This document shows positions 16,263 to 25,550 of a DNA stretch of 64,000 nucleotides, piece by piece. The stretch's first letter is position 1. Each line of letters starts with the position of its first letter. The stretch is from Bacteroidia bacterium. GTDB taxonomy: Bacteria > Bacteroidota > Ignavibacteria > UBA10030. The notes under the pieces were generated by a model that was not told the DNA's origin, did no database searches, and saw only the letters and a list, made by a program, of their open reading frames with translations. The translations under genes and the position numbers were made by a program. The stretch covers positions 1 through 64,000 of the forward strand of contig BQML01000009.1 of the NCBI GenBank assembly GCA_022180565.1, written 5' to 3'.

Positions 16263-18554
16263 ATGAAACCGATGATGAGCGTATTCTTCTTCGCTTGTGC
16301 GCTGATTCTGGCGCCGGCGGCGACTGCCGAGGCGGGTCCCATTCGTCTCGCCCTGCGAGATACGACGGTCGTCGGGGGAACCGTTTTCAGCTATCCCGTC
16401 TATGTGGATAGTTCGGTTACGGGCCTGGGAGTCACATCCTATGAGCTGGAGCTGACTTTTTCCGCCTCGACTCTGTCGTTCGTTGGAATCACCGTAGCCG
16501 GCACAATGACGGAACTCTGGGAGTATACGGACGCGAGTGAGGTTTCTTCGGGTCGCATTCGCATTGCGGGGAGCGGAAGCACGAACCTCTCGGGAACCGG
16601 AATCCTTGTGGTTCTCCGATTCCAGGCCAAGACGTTCTCCTCCACATCCTACGCGTCGGTCAACTTTGCCTCCGCATTGCTGAATGAGGGAACTCCGGCG
16701 GTTGTCACACGGAACGGGACCATCACCGTTCAAGTTCCCCCGTCGATTACAATCTCTCCGGACACATGGACGATGATCAAGGGGGAGACAAAGCAGTTCG
16801 TTGTCTCGGGAGGGAGTGGGCCTTATACGTGGTCTACGACGGATGCCGCGAAGGCATCGATCGATTCGACGGGACTTCTCACGGCGTTGAATATCGGGTT
16901 TGTCCGGGTGATTTGCAGTGACTCCTTCGGCGTTCTTGACACGTCGGGTATCGTTGAGATTCGCGGCCTGAGGCTCTCGATCCGCGACACAAGCGTTTAC
17001 CAGGGGCAGACACTGAGTCTTCCCGTTCAGACCACATCCGTCACGGGGCTGGGCATTACGTCGGGACAGTTGACACTCACGTTCAATCAGAACCTGTGGA
17101 CCGCAACGGGGATCTCTGTGGAGGGGACGATTCTTGCGTCTTCGGCGCCTGAATTCTCCGCCTCCCCGGGCAGTGCATCGATCTCCTTTGCCCAATCGAC
17201 TCCGATCGCGGGGTCGGGAACGTTCGTTGTGGTCAATCTCGAAGCGACCACTTCAACCTACGGTTACTCCAATCTTGGATTTGCGAATGTCGTTTTTAAT
17301 GAGGACCTTCTGGCCACTTCGGCGACGGGAACGATCGGCGTAACTCAGCTGGCGACGCTGAACGTGACACCGGGTGGAACTCAAACACTGGTGAAAGGCG
17401 ATTCGCTCCAGTTCAGCGCCTCGGGCGGCGCGGGTCCGTACACGTGGAGCGTTTCCGATTCCGGCCGGGCGACGATCTCCTCGTCAGGTTTGCTCAAAGT
17501 GCTGAGAGGCGGTTCGGTCACCGTGACTGCGCACGATGCAAACGGTTCCATCGGTTCCAGCGGCACAATCCTGCTCTACGATTTCCGCCTGACAGTGCCG
17601 TCGTTCTCACAGTACGTCGTGACGTCGGCCGATACAGCGATCGAATTCCGATTGATCGTCACCGCCAATGACACGGGTTTCTCTTCCTATCAATTTCGTC
17701 TTTCCTATAGCACGGCGTACAATCTGGTCCTTGACAGTGTCATCACGGCAGGAACGCTCTCCCAGGATTGGAGTATTGCGCCCGGCTATTCCGCCGGCGG
17801 GTTGCAGATTGCCGCCGCCGGTATCAGTCCCGTGACCGCCGCGGGCACGCTGGTGAAACTGAGATTCCGCGTTCCATCAACGACGCCACGACCGTCGACG
17901 ACGTCGATCTCGCTGTCGGAGGTTCTCTTCAACGAAGGGTTTCCGCTTCCCCTCGTGGAAAGCGGGTTTCTCCAGATCCGCTCCACGAATGCAAAGCCGA
18001 TTCTTTCGTCACAGACTCCTGCGAGCCTCGATTCTACGGGCGTCGGATTGCCAACGCAGTTTTCCGTTTCCGCATATGACCCCGATGGAGACGCGCTCAC
18101 TTACTTCTGGAAAGTGAACGGGGTTCTGGAGCAATCGGGAAGTTCCAAAACGTTTACCAGGGTTTTCTCCACTCCATCGCCGAGCACGACTGTTGTTGTG
18201 GTTTTCGAGGATCCCTGGGGATTGAAAGACAGCGCGTCGTGGTCGTTTAGAATCGTGACCGAGGTCGAACGTCTGACAGAGATCGTGCCGGACGATTTTC
18301 TTCTCTACCAGAACTATCCGAATCCGTTCAACCCCAGCACGACGATTCGGTTCATGATTTCCGTCTCTTCGTTTGTGACGCTCACGCTGTACGATCTTCT
18401 TGGAAACGAGCTGGCGGTCCTTGTTTCACAGTGGATGCCGCCGGGCACGTATGCGGTTCGGTGGGAGGCCGGCACCTTTGCAAACGGTACGTATTTCTAC
18501 AGGCTGAGGGCGGGTGAATTTGTGCAGACGCGGAAGCTTGTGCTGTTGAAATAG
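16263..18554 (+). CDS. Secreted protein with three cohesin-like domains, Ig domains and T9SS tag
   Basis: This encodes 763 residues with a signal peptide at 1-24. Cohesin-like domains lie at about 27-157, 236-361 and 441-574. Each opens with a strand pair (IRLALRDTTVVGGTVFSYPV, LRLSIRDTSVYQGQTLSLPV) and contains GLGxTSxxLxLTF. Between them are Big_2-like Ig domains (about 160-234 and 365-439; the motif SGGSGPYTWSTTDAAKASID is typical). An Ig/cadherin-like module follows at ~577-672 (SAYDPDGDALTYFWKVNG). Residues 679-763 are the T9SS sorting domain. It lies 40 bases after the dockerin-bearing gene on the same strand, so the pair is probably co-transcribed. Cohesins bind dockerins, so it is a candidate scaffold. 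Confidence 0.88.
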   Translation: MKPMMSVFFFACALILAPAATAEAGPIRLALRDTTVVGGTVFSYPVYVDSSVTGLGVTSYELELTFSASTLSFVGITVAGTMTELWEYTDASEVSSGRIRIAGSGSTNLSGTGILVVLRFQAKTFSSTSYASVNFASALLNEGTPAVVTRNGTITVQVPPSITISPDTWTMIKGETKQFVVSGGSGPYTWSTTDAAKASIDSTGLLTALNIGFVRVICSDSFGVLDTSGIVEIRGLRLSIRDTSVYQGQTLSLPVQTTSVTGLGITSGQLTLTFNQNLWTATGISVEGTILASSAPEFSASPGSASISFAQSTPIAGSGTFVVVNLEATTSTYGYSNLGFANVVFNEDLLATSATGTIGVTQLATLNVTPGGTQTLVKGDSLQFSASGGAGPYTWSVSDSGRATISSSGLLKVLRGGSVTVTAHDANGSIGSSGTILLYDFRLTVPSFSQYVVTSADTAIEFRLIVTANDTGFSSYQFRLSYSTAYNLVLDSVITAGTLSQDWSIAPGYSAGGLQIAAAGISPVTAAGTLVKLRFRVPSTTPRPSTTSISLSEVLFNEGFPLPLVESGFLQIRSTNAKPILSSQTPASLDSTGVGLPTQFSVSAYDPDGDALTYFWKVNGVLEQSGSSKTFTRVFSTPSPSTTVVVVFEDPWGLKDSASWSFRIVTEVERLTEIVPDDFLLYQNYPNPFNPSTTIRFMISVSSFVTLTLYDLLGNELAVLVSQWMPPGTYAVRWEAGTFANGTYFYRLRAGEFVQTRKLVLLK

Positions 18555-18726
18555 TCTTGCAACAGCTTCTTCATCGAGGCCGCATTTCTGGTCAGCTGAT
18601 TCCCGGGCGGGGATTCACACTTCTTTTTGACTCTCTCCGGCACATGGTGACGTGTCACAGTTCATTTCGCCTCACGGCATCCAGAGCTACGCGCGGCGTT
18701 AACTCTCATGAGCGCTCCAGAACGCA

Positions 18727-19283
18727 ATGAACGAGATTGAAGGCTATCGGAAACACCTAGCCGCGATCCACGACAGCGGCTATACCGATTTTTCCCTCCA
18801 AGCCGTCAGGGGTTTGGTCCGGTTGTTTCGTCACACTCCCTTCCTGAGAACCGCATCGTGGAACTGGGCTGTGGAAGCGGGCACTTGGCGCGAATTCATC
18901 CCGCTCTCCTCCCCACCGGACTCTTTGTCTTCGACCTTCTGTGCACCCGAACGACGGGCCATGCCGTTCACTCCAAAACCTTCAGGGAATCAGACCGCTG
19001 GGTTGTTGCCGTCGAGAAGATCGATTCAAGAGAACGGGTGACGAGGCGGATCATTTCCTTTGTCAGGGAAAGGGGTGGATATCAACGAACCACTGAGATT
19101 CACAAACTTCGGAGATACAATCTAAACGACGTTGTTTCCCTTCTGCGGGAAATCGGCTTCGCGGTTTCGACGAGAAGGGGGTACGGGAGGAAGCCGCTGG
19201 AGCCGTATCACACTGTGATCGTTGCCACGAAACGCATGGAGACAAAAGGCGGAGCATCTTCCGGTGTCTCCCGGAGGCATTAG
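18727..19283 (+). pseudogene. SAM-dependent methyltransferase remnant
   Basis: The first frame starts at ATG 18727 (MNEIEGYRKHLAAIHDSGYT, then FSLQAVRGLVRLFRHTPF). Near 18840 the frame shifts and the SAM-binding motif I appears (NRIVELGCGSGHLARI). This runs almost directly into PTGLFVFDLL, which in class I methyltransferases follows about 70-80 residues later. The C-terminal part (RERGGYQRTTEIHKLRRYNL and ending HTVIVATKRM) is intact. I infer one frameshift plus an internal deletion. The interval 18555-18726 before it holds no gene. Confidence 0.7.
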
Positions 19284-19326
19284 CCCGCGGGATGCCTCAC
19301 ATCCTCATAATCGACAAGGAGGTCTC

Positions 19327-20019
19327 ATGACGACCATCGATCATCATCAGGAAATCGTCACTGCACGAATTGCCGGTCTTTGCTACCTCCTCCTGGCAAT
19401 TTCAGGGGTCTTTGGATTCATTGTTCTCCACCCTCAGGTGTTTGTTGCGGATCCGCGGGAAACCCTGATCCGTTTGACCGACCTCGAGGCAACATCTCGC
19501 GCAAGGCTTCTTCTCGAGTTTGCCGTCATCATCTCTCAGGCCCTTACTGCGGTATGGTTTTACAGATTGTTTAGAACCATCAATGAGTGGGCTGCCTGGG
19601 CGGTCGGTATCTGGGGAATGATCAATTGCGTGGCGATTCTGATCAGCGCCATCACCATGGCCTCGGCCATCGAGGTTGCCCATTCTACGTTCTATTCGAT
19701 TGAGGACAAGAGTATTCTCATAGGGCTATCCAACATACTCATCGCCAATGCGTGGAAGGTGGGAGGTCTTTTCTTCGGACTTTGGCTTATTCCTCTGGGA
19801 TACCTTGTCACCAGTTCCAGAAGGATGCCATTGTGGCTGGGACGAACCCTGATTCTTGGTGGTACGGGCTATCTGTTGAGTGTGGTTGCCATATCTTTGG
19901 GTGGGAGTGGCTGGGTGTCCGATGTCCTCGTTGTTCCTGCAACTGTCGGGGAATTCTGGATGATCGGATATCTCCTCGTGTATGGAATACGAGCCGCGGC
20001 AAGTGAACCTGCCTCGTGA
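19327..20019 (+). CDS. DUF4386-type integral membrane protein
   Basis: This encodes 230 residues. The start at ATG 19327 is supported by CAAGGAGG seven bases upstream; an earlier in-frame start at 19222 would overlap the methyltransferase remnant. About six hydrophobic segments are visible (AGLCYLLLAISGVFGFIVLH, LLLEFAVIISQALTAVWFY, MINCVAILISAITMASAI and others). The conserved beginning with TARIAGLCYLLL and the middle segment match the DUF4386 family. Function unknown. A hairpin terminator follows at 20077. Confidence 0.8.
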   Translation: MTTIDHHQEIVTARIAGLCYLLLAISGVFGFIVLHPQVFVADPRETLIRLTDLEATSRARLLLEFAVIISQALTAVWFYRLFRTINEWAAWAVGIWGMINCVAILISAITMASAIEVAHSTFYSIEDKSILIGLSNILIANAWKVGGLFFGLWLIPLGYLVTSSRRMPLWLGRTLILGGTGYLLSVVAISLGGSGWVSDVLVVPATVGEFWMIGYLLVYGIRAAASEPAS

Positions 20020-20076
20020 GGCAGTGCTGTCTTCTTGTCACCCGTGCTGTTCATTGTATTCGATCTTCCTTTGAAA

Positions 20077-20110
20077 GCTGCGCGTAACGCGCAGCGTTTA
20101 TTGTGTTTTC
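20077..20110 (+). terminator. Rho-independent terminator
   Basis: The perfect 8-bp stem GCTGCGCG / CGCGCAGC with a TAA loop (20077-20095) is followed by the T-rich tail GTTTATTGTGTTTT. It lies 58 bases after the DUF4386 gene on the same strand. Confidence 0.8.
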
Positions 20111-20285
20111 CATGAAAACTCCTTAAGATTCCAGACGCTGTGTGGGTCAAACCGCGAGCTCCAACACTATAGCGTCGTTTCAGAACGATGGACCTTCCTC
20201 TTTCCGTCTCCCTTTTGCCTGTCCCCAAAATCCGACACTGCCGGCAGGAGGGGGGACCCGGAACCCTTCCGCAGACAGCACACAC

Positions 20286-20960
20286 ATGAAGGTCCTTCTT
20301 TTTGGAGCAACAGGAATGGTAGGGGAAGGAGTGCTTCACGAAGCACTGAAGGATCCCGCGGTAAAAACGATTCTCGTCGTGGGGCGTCGATCGTGCGGTA
20401 TTGACCATCCGAAATTGACGGAAATTCTCCACAGTGATTTTTACAACTTTGATCCGATCGCAAAGCACCTCCGCGGGTACGATGCCTGCTTCTTTTGTGC
20501 GGGTGTCAGTTCCATCGGGAAGAGCGAGGACGTCTATCGCCTCCTGACGTATGACATGACTATGGCGGCGGCACGCACTCTCGTCCGGCTCAATCCGGGC
20601 ATAGTATTCTGTTATGTGTCGGGGCTGGGAACCGACAGCACGGAGAGAGGTCGAAGCATGTGGGCGCGGGTGAAGGGAAAGACGGAGAACGATCTCATGA
20701 AGCTTCCCTTCAAGGCAGTCTATGCCTTCCGACCGGGCTATATCAAACCGACGGCGGGATTGAAGAACAGTCTTGTTTTTTCCAGGGTCCTGGCTCCCCT
20801 GTATCCTCTGTTGAGGGTGCTTTTTCCGCGGTACGTTTGCACTCTCGAGGAACTGGGGCGCGCTATGATCCGCGCCGCGGCCTTTGGTTTCAAGCGAAAG
20901 GTTCTGGAGTGCCCGGACATCATGGAGCTTGCGGGTTTTGAGACGCCTTCAGACCGATAA
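20286..20960 (+). CDS. NAD(P)H-binding Rossmann-fold protein
   Basis: This encodes 224 residues. The nucleotide-binding motif [10 protein letters not shown] is at residues ~7-16. The C-terminal half follows the atypical short-chain reductase/NAD(P)H-binding (PF13460-like) layout with [20 protein letters not shown] and a conserved [20 protein letters not shown]. The start ATG 20286 places the Rossmann motif at the very N-terminus; an earlier ATG at 20142 would add a low-complexity 48-residue extension. The substrate is unknown. The 265 bases before it hold only the terminator at 20077. Confidence 0.82.
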   Translation: MKVLLFGATGMVGEGVLHEALKDPAVKTILVVGRRSCGIDHPKLTEILHSDFYNFDPIAKHLRGYDACFFCAGVSSIGKSEDVYRLLTYDMTMAAARTLVRLNPGIVFCYVSGLGTDSTERGRSMWARVKGKTENDLMKLPFKAVYAFRPGYIKPTAGLKNSLVFSRVLAPLYPLLRVLFPRYVCTLEELGRAMIRAAAFGFKRKVLECPDIMELAGFETPSDR

Positions 20961-21360
20961 GCAATCCCGCGAAAGTCAAGCAATCACAGAATATCCTACG
21001 ACGCACCGAATCTATACCATACCGTTTGCCAGCGTCTATCCGCACTACATCGCCAAGGCAGAGAAGAAGGGACGGACAAGAGGGGAGGTTGATCAGATCA
21101 TCTGTTGGCTGACGGGATACACGCGACGGGGTTTGGAGGCGCACTTGAAGAAAAAGACGGACTTCGGGACCTTCTTCTCGAAAGCGCCCCGTATGAACCC
21201 CTCGCGCTTCCTCATTAAGGGCGTGGTTTGCGGCGTCAGGGTGGAAGATATCAGGGAACCCCTGATGCGGGAGATCCGCTATCTGGACAAGCTGATCGAT
21301 GAGCTGGCAAAAGGAAGGACAATGAAGAAGATCCTCAGGAAGGAAGGAGATTCCGCGTGA
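20938..21360 (+). CDS. DUF2200 family protein
   Basis: Residues from [20 protein letters not shown] through [34 protein letters not shown] and [20 protein letters not shown] are an unmistakable DUF2200 match, nearly full length (~120 residues). No ATG exists ahead of the domain. TTG 20938 has GGAG ten bases upstream and gives a short N-terminal extension; TTG 20884 is the alternative. Either start overlaps the end of the preceding gene in another frame, suggesting translational coupling. Function of the family is unknown. Confidence 0.8.
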   Translation: MRRLQTDKQSRESQAITEYPTTHRIYTIPFASVYPHYIAKAEKKGRTRGEVDQIICWLTGYTRRGLEAHLKKKTDFGTFFSKAPRMNPSRFLIKGVVCGVRVEDIREPLMREIRYLDKLIDELAKGRTMKKILRKEGDSA

Positions 21361-21418
21361 AACTCAGCAATTGTGTTGGCACGAGAACGACCAAGGAGTG
21401 GAGGATTGTAGCATAACC

Positions 21419-21976
21419 ATGAGGAAGGTCGTCTTTGCATTTAATTTTACGGCCGACGGGTACTGCAGTCACACGGACATGATCGCCGACGAAGCGCTCC
21501 ACGATTACTTCACCGCTGTGTTGCGCAAGGCAGACACTCTCCTCTATGGCCGCGTTACCTATCAGCTCATGGTTCCCTACTGGCCTGAGGTTGCCAAAAC
21601 GCAGGGCGAGCCGCCGTCCGTTAACGAGTTCGCCCAAGTTTTTGACTCGCTTGAGAAAGTTGTCTTTTCGAGAACGCTGAAACAAATCGAAGATAGAAAT
21701 TCAAGGCTCGCGCAAATGCCACTCAGAGAACAAGTCCTCGCGCTAAAGGGGCAGTCCGGGAAAGACATCGGTGTGGGAAGCCTGAGTCTTGCCTCTCAGC
21801 TTTCAGCACAGGGGTTGATCGACGAGTATCATTTCGTCATCCATCCGGTTGTGGCGGGAAAAGGACCCAGGTTGTTTGACACGATGAAGCCGGAGAACGC
21901 CCTCCGGCTGGATTTGGTTCATTCGAGGACGCTTCCCTCCGGTGTGATTGCGCTTCACTATCGCAGGCATGCCTGA
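21419..21976 (+). CDS. Dihydrofolate reductase-like (RibD C-terminal) protein
   Basis: This encodes 185 residues. The RibD_C/DHFR-like fold is seen in [20 protein letters not shown], then [32 protein letters not shown], the nucleotide-binding [20 protein letters not shown] and the [18 protein letters not shown] block. Members reduce a pterin- or riboflavin-type substrate with NADPH, but many homologues are uncharacterised and this one is not the folate-pathway enzyme. The start at ATG 21419 is where family homology begins. Confidence 0.85.
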   Translation: MRKVVFAFNFTADGYCSHTDMIADEALHDYFTAVLRKADTLLYGRVTYQLMVPYWPEVAKTQGEPPSVNEFAQVFDSLEKVVFSRTLKQIEDRNSRLAQMPLREQVLALKGQSGKDIGVGSLSLASQLSAQGLIDEYHFVIHPVVAGKGPRLFDTMKPENALRLDLVHSRTLPSGVIALHYRRHA

Positions 21977-22033
21977 ATGCTCGAGGGTTGGCGGAGGTTC
22001 ACAAGGAACAATCAAGGCCCAGGAGGAATCACC

Positions 22034-22738
22034 ATGAAGATCGGCATTTTAGGAACCGGTGTTGTCGGACAAACGCTTGCCGGGCGGCTCTCAGGACTTG
22101 GCCATGAGGTCATCGTCGGGACGCGGGACGTTTCGGCGACGCTCGCCAATACGAAACCGACTCCCTACGGCCTTCCGCCCTACAGCGTCTGGCAGAAGGA
22201 TCATCCCGCGGTGAAGCTCGGAACATTTGCAGAAGCGGCCGCCCATGGCGAGATGCTTCTGAACTGCACATCCGGCCACGCATCTCTTGACGCCCTCAAA
22301 GCCGCGGGAGAACGGCATCTCAACGGCAAGGTTTTAATCGATGTAGCAAATCCGCTGGACTTCTCAAAGGGCTTCCCCCCTTTCCTCACGGTCTGCAACA
22401 CCGATTCGCTTGGTGAGCAAATACAGCGGACCTTTCCTCAGGTCAAGGTTGTCAAGACACTCAACACAACCAACGCCATGGTCATGGTCAATCCGTCGCT
22501 AGTTCCGGGCGAACACAATCTCTTCTTGAGCGGTAATGACGACGGAGCGAAGGATTCGGTGAGGAAACTCCTCCGTGCCATGGGTTGGGGGGATTCAACC
22601 ATCATCGATCTCGGCGACATTTCAACGGCACGAGGAACAGAGCAGCTGCTTCCTCTGTGGGTACGGTTGTATGCAAAGTTCCAGAACCCGATGTTCAATT
22701 TCCATGTTGTTTCCGGAGCTTCGTCACAAACACGTTAA
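22034..22738 (+). CDS. NADP oxidoreductase, F420-dependent-type Rossmann protein
   Basis: This encodes 234 residues from ATG 22034, which has AGGAGG seven bases upstream. The motif KIGILGTGVVGQTLAGRLSG at residues 2-21 binds NADP. The family signature continues with EVIVGTRDVSAT, LIDVANPLDFSKGFPP, VKTLNTTNAMVMVNPSL and FLSGNDDGAKDSVRKLL. This is the PF03807-type domain of F420-dependent NADP reductase relatives, here probably acting on an NADPH-linked substrate instead of F420, since nothing else in the window suggests F420. It lies close behind the DHFR-like gene. Confidence 0.85.
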   Translation: MKIGILGTGVVGQTLAGRLSGLGHEVIVGTRDVSATLANTKPTPYGLPPYSVWQKDHPAVKLGTFAEAAAHGEMLLNCTSGHASLDALKAAGERHLNGKVLIDVANPLDFSKGFPPFLTVCNTDSLGEQIQRTFPQVKVVKTLNTTNAMVMVNPSLVPGEHNLFLSGNDDGAKDSVRKLLRAMGWGDSTIIDLGDISTARGTEQLLPLWVRLYAKFQNPMFNFHVVSGASSQTR

Positions 22739-22784
22739 TCGTTGGACTGTTTATATCCCGCAATCCACTCTAAGGAGGCTCTCA

Positions 22785-25049
22785 TTGAAGAGGTCTTCCT
22801 GTTTTCATGTCATCGGCTTCATTCTCTTTTTCTTGCCTGGATTCCGAAGCGAAGCGCAGGAGTCGGGAAGGATTTTCGGTGTCATTGTTGATAGGGCGAC
22901 GCGATCTCCTCTTGCATTTGCCAATGTCGTCGTCCTCGGCACGACCGTCGGGACCTCTTCGAAGCCTGACGGATCTTTCGTTGTTTCCCGAGTGCCGTCC
23001 GGTCCTCAAACACTGAAGGTGAGCATGCTCGGATATGCACCTCTGGAAACGGAAATCGACGTGAAGCCGGGTGCAACGACAGATGTGTTTGTTGAACTCG
23101 AAGAGCGGCTGGAGAGCACTCCGGAGATTCTTGTCACAGCTGTCCGCCCGTTCTCCGCGGCCTCGTCGGCGCATATCAGCGCTATGGACTTCGAGCTTCG
23201 CCCGCGGTTTTCCGCGCAGGATCTGCTACGGCTTGTTCCTGGGCTTTTCATCGCGCAGCATGCAGGCGGCGGAAAGGCGGAGCAGATTTTCTTGCGCGGA
23301 TTTGACGCGGATCATGGAACCGATGTGAACATTTCCGTGGACGGAATTCCCGTGAATATGGTGACGCACGGACACGGCCAGGGATATGCCGACCTCCATT
23401 TTGTGATGCCGGAGGTGCTCCGCGGGATTGAGGTGTACAAGGGTCCCTACTTTGCCCAGTTTGGGGACTTCGGAACAGCAGGGACAGTGACGTTCAGCAC
23501 TCTGGATGATCCCGAAAGGAATTCGGTCAGCGTTGAACACGGCATGTTCGGTTTATGGCGAGGGGTGGGACTCGTACGGGCACCGATTCGTTCCGAGCGT
23601 GTGACTGCCTACCTCGCGGGGGAGGCCCTTGGGCAGAACGGGTATTTCGAGAACAGCCAACAATTTCAACGTTTCAATCTGTTCAGCAAGGTTAATCTTT
23701 ACTTCGATCACGAGCGGAAGCTGACCGTCTGGGGATCGGGCTTTGCATCGAACTGGAATGCATCCGGACAAATACCGGAGCGGGCCGTGCGATCCGGCCT
23801 CATCAGCCGTTTCGGTTCTATCGATCCCTCCGAAGGCGGGGCAACATCCCGTCAGAACCTCAACATCATCTATCATGATGTTGGGGCGGATGAGACATTT
23901 CTTGCGCAGGCATATGTCAGCCGGTACCGATTCCGCCTGTTTTCGAACTTCACCTTTCTTAAAGATGATCCGGTCAACGGCGACGGCATTGAACAAACGG
24001 ATGATCGCACTATCCTCGGAGGGCGTGCGGAGTATGCTCTTCCGCGCACCTTCGGAAATCAGGACATTGCGACACGTGTAGGCGCGGTTGTCCGGCACGA
24101 CAATATTTCCAATGGATTGTGGCACAGTGCAAAGAGGGAGCGGCTCGGGGCGAGAACTCTGGCCGACACACGTCAGACCAACATCGCCTTCTTTGTTCAG
24201 CAGGAATATCGGGTGGCAAGGAATTTCCGCTTTCAGGTCGGCCTTCGGAGCGATCTGTTCGTGTTTCAGGTAACAGACCGGCTTTCGATGGGAAGCCCGG
24301 CCGATCGTACCGCCGTACAATCAATCATGAGTCCCAAGGCAAACCTCGTCTATTCTGCGTCGCCCTCGGTCGATTTGTTTCTCAACTCCGGGACTGGATT
24401 CCATTCCAATGATGCTCGTGCGCTTGTGAACAGCGAAACTTCTCTCCTGCCGCGCGGGATAGGAGCGGAGACAGGCGCACGATACTCCTCATCGCGGTTG
24501 ACAACGACGGTTGCCCTTTGGGCGCTGGACCTTGAACGCGAGTTCGTCTTCTCGGGCGACGAAGGCACGGTCGAGGAAAGCGGTGCGACCCGGAGAGTAG
24601 GAATCGATGTGAGTTTCCGCTTTCGGATGTACGAATGGCTCTGGGTCGATACGGATCTCGCTCTTGCGCGGGGTCGTTACAAACATGCCGACCCGGGAAT
24701 GAATTACATTCCGCTTTCTCCACCGTTGGTCATGTCCGGCGGTTTGACGGGCCGTCATTCTTCAGGAATGGAGGGAACTCTGCGATATCGGTATATGAGT
24801 ACAAGGCCCGCAAACGAGGACTACAGCATCAGGGCTCCGGGGTACCTCGTCTTCGACGCTGTCTTCGGTTACACCGCCGGATCGTTGAAACTTTCCATTG
24901 TTGGCGAAAACATTTTCAATACGAATTGGAACGAAGCACAGTTTGCCACGGAATCTCAACTGCCTGGCGAGACCCTTCCGGTGTCGGAACTGCATTTTAC
25001 ACCCGGGTCGCCCCTGAACGTCCGGGCGAAGGTTGAGGTCAGTTTTTAG
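22785..25049 (+). CDS. TonB-dependent outer-membrane receptor
   Basis: This encodes 754 residues from TTG 22785, chosen because AAGGAGG lies 7-8 bases upstream and a signal peptide follows (FHVIGFILFFLPGFRSEAQ). Residues ~27-110 are a carboxypeptidase-like regulatory (CarboxypepD_reg-like) domain (RIFGVIVDRATRSPLAFANV). Residues ~125-230 are the plug (FSAQDLLRLVPGLF, then QIFLRGFDADHGTDVNISVD). The rest is a 22-strand-type beta barrel ending VRAKVEVSF. It imports a TonB-dependent ligand, unidentified. The histidine-rich plug stretch VTHGHGQGYADLH is notable. The barrel lies next to no obvious SusD partner. Confidence 0.9.
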   Translation: MKRSSCFHVIGFILFFLPGFRSEAQESGRIFGVIVDRATRSPLAFANVVVLGTTVGTSSKPDGSFVVSRVPSGPQTLKVSMLGYAPLETEIDVKPGATTDVFVELEERLESTPEILVTAVRPFSAASSAHISAMDFELRPRFSAQDLLRLVPGLFIAQHAGGGKAEQIFLRGFDADHGTDVNISVDGIPVNMVTHGHGQGYADLHFVMPEVLRGIEVYKGPYFAQFGDFGTAGTVTFSTLDDPERNSVSVEHGMFGLWRGVGLVRAPIRSERVTAYLAGEALGQNGYFENSQQFQRFNLFSKVNLYFDHERKLTVWGSGFASNWNASGQIPERAVRSGLISRFGSIDPSEGGATSRQNLNIIYHDVGADETFLAQAYVSRYRFRLFSNFTFLKDDPVNGDGIEQTDDRTILGGRAEYALPRTFGNQDIATRVGAVVRHDNISNGLWHSAKRERLGARTLADTRQTNIAFFVQQEYRVARNFRFQVGLRSDLFVFQVTDRLSMGSPADRTAVQSIMSPKANLVYSASPSVDLFLNSGTGFHSNDARALVNSETSLLPRGIGAETGARYSSSRLTTTVALWALDLEREFVFSGDEGTVEESGATRRVGIDVSFRFRMYEWLWVDTDLALARGRYKHADPGMNYIPLSPPLVMSGGLTGRHSSGMEGTLRYRYMSTRPANEDYSIRAPGYLVFDAVFGYTAGSLKLSIVGENIFNTNWNEAQFATESQLPGETLPVSELHFTPGSPLNVRAKVEVSF

Positions 25050-25112
25050 CCCCTGTACCGACAAGTTGGTCCCTTCAAGTGTTTTCGGAATCGCCTTCAC
25101 GAGGAGACAGAT

Positions 25113-25508
25113 ATGCATCCTGACACCAGAAAATACAACATGGCTCTTGAGAGAGGCGATCGGGCGATCTGCTCTCGGCTGGCGAAAGAGATCGACCTTC
25201 ATCTCAAAGGAGGGGAGAACAGGGTGTGGCACGCTCACCCCGTGTGGTTCCTCGACGGCAATCCGATCGTCGGCTACAGCAAGCTGAAAGACTGTGTGCG
25301 TCTGCTGTTTTGGAGCGGTCAGTCGTTCGGGGAGGAAGGGCTCACGAGGGAAGGCAGTTTCAAAGCCGCAGAAGTCCGCTACACTGATGTCAGGCAGATA
25401 CGCATCGGCGATCTGAAGCGCTGGCTGGCCAAGGCGCGGAGAATCCAATGGGACTACAAGAACATTGTCCGCCGTAAAGGCCGTCTCGTGCGCATTCCCG
25501 GACGATGA
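25113..25508 (+). CDS. DUF1801-like protein
   Basis: This encodes 131 residues from ATG 25113 with GAGGAGA upstream. The block VWHAHPVWFLDGNPIVGYSK followed by CVRLLFWSGQSFGEEGLTRE, then a C-terminal helix pair with RQIRIGDLKRWLAKAR, follows the YdhG/DUF1801 pattern. Members are small cytoplasmic proteins related to frataxin-like folds; the function here is unknown. It may be transcribed with the TonB receptor gene, 63 bases before. Confidence 0.7.
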   Translation: MHPDTRKYNMALERGDRAICSRLAKEIDLHLKGGENRVWHAHPVWFLDGNPIVGYSKLKDCVRLLFWSGQSFGEEGLTREGSFKAAEVRYTDVRQIRIGDLKRWLAKARRIQWDYKNIVRRKGRLVRIPGR

Positions 25509-25550
25509 TCCATCTTGCATCTTTGCATCATCTCACCTACCTTCCCACCC

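Noticed and set aside
15047-17195. Minus-strand frames of 431 and 322 residues under the cohesin/dockerin genes
   Set aside because: Shadow frames of repetitive, beta-rich coding sequence; no ribosome sites or motifs.
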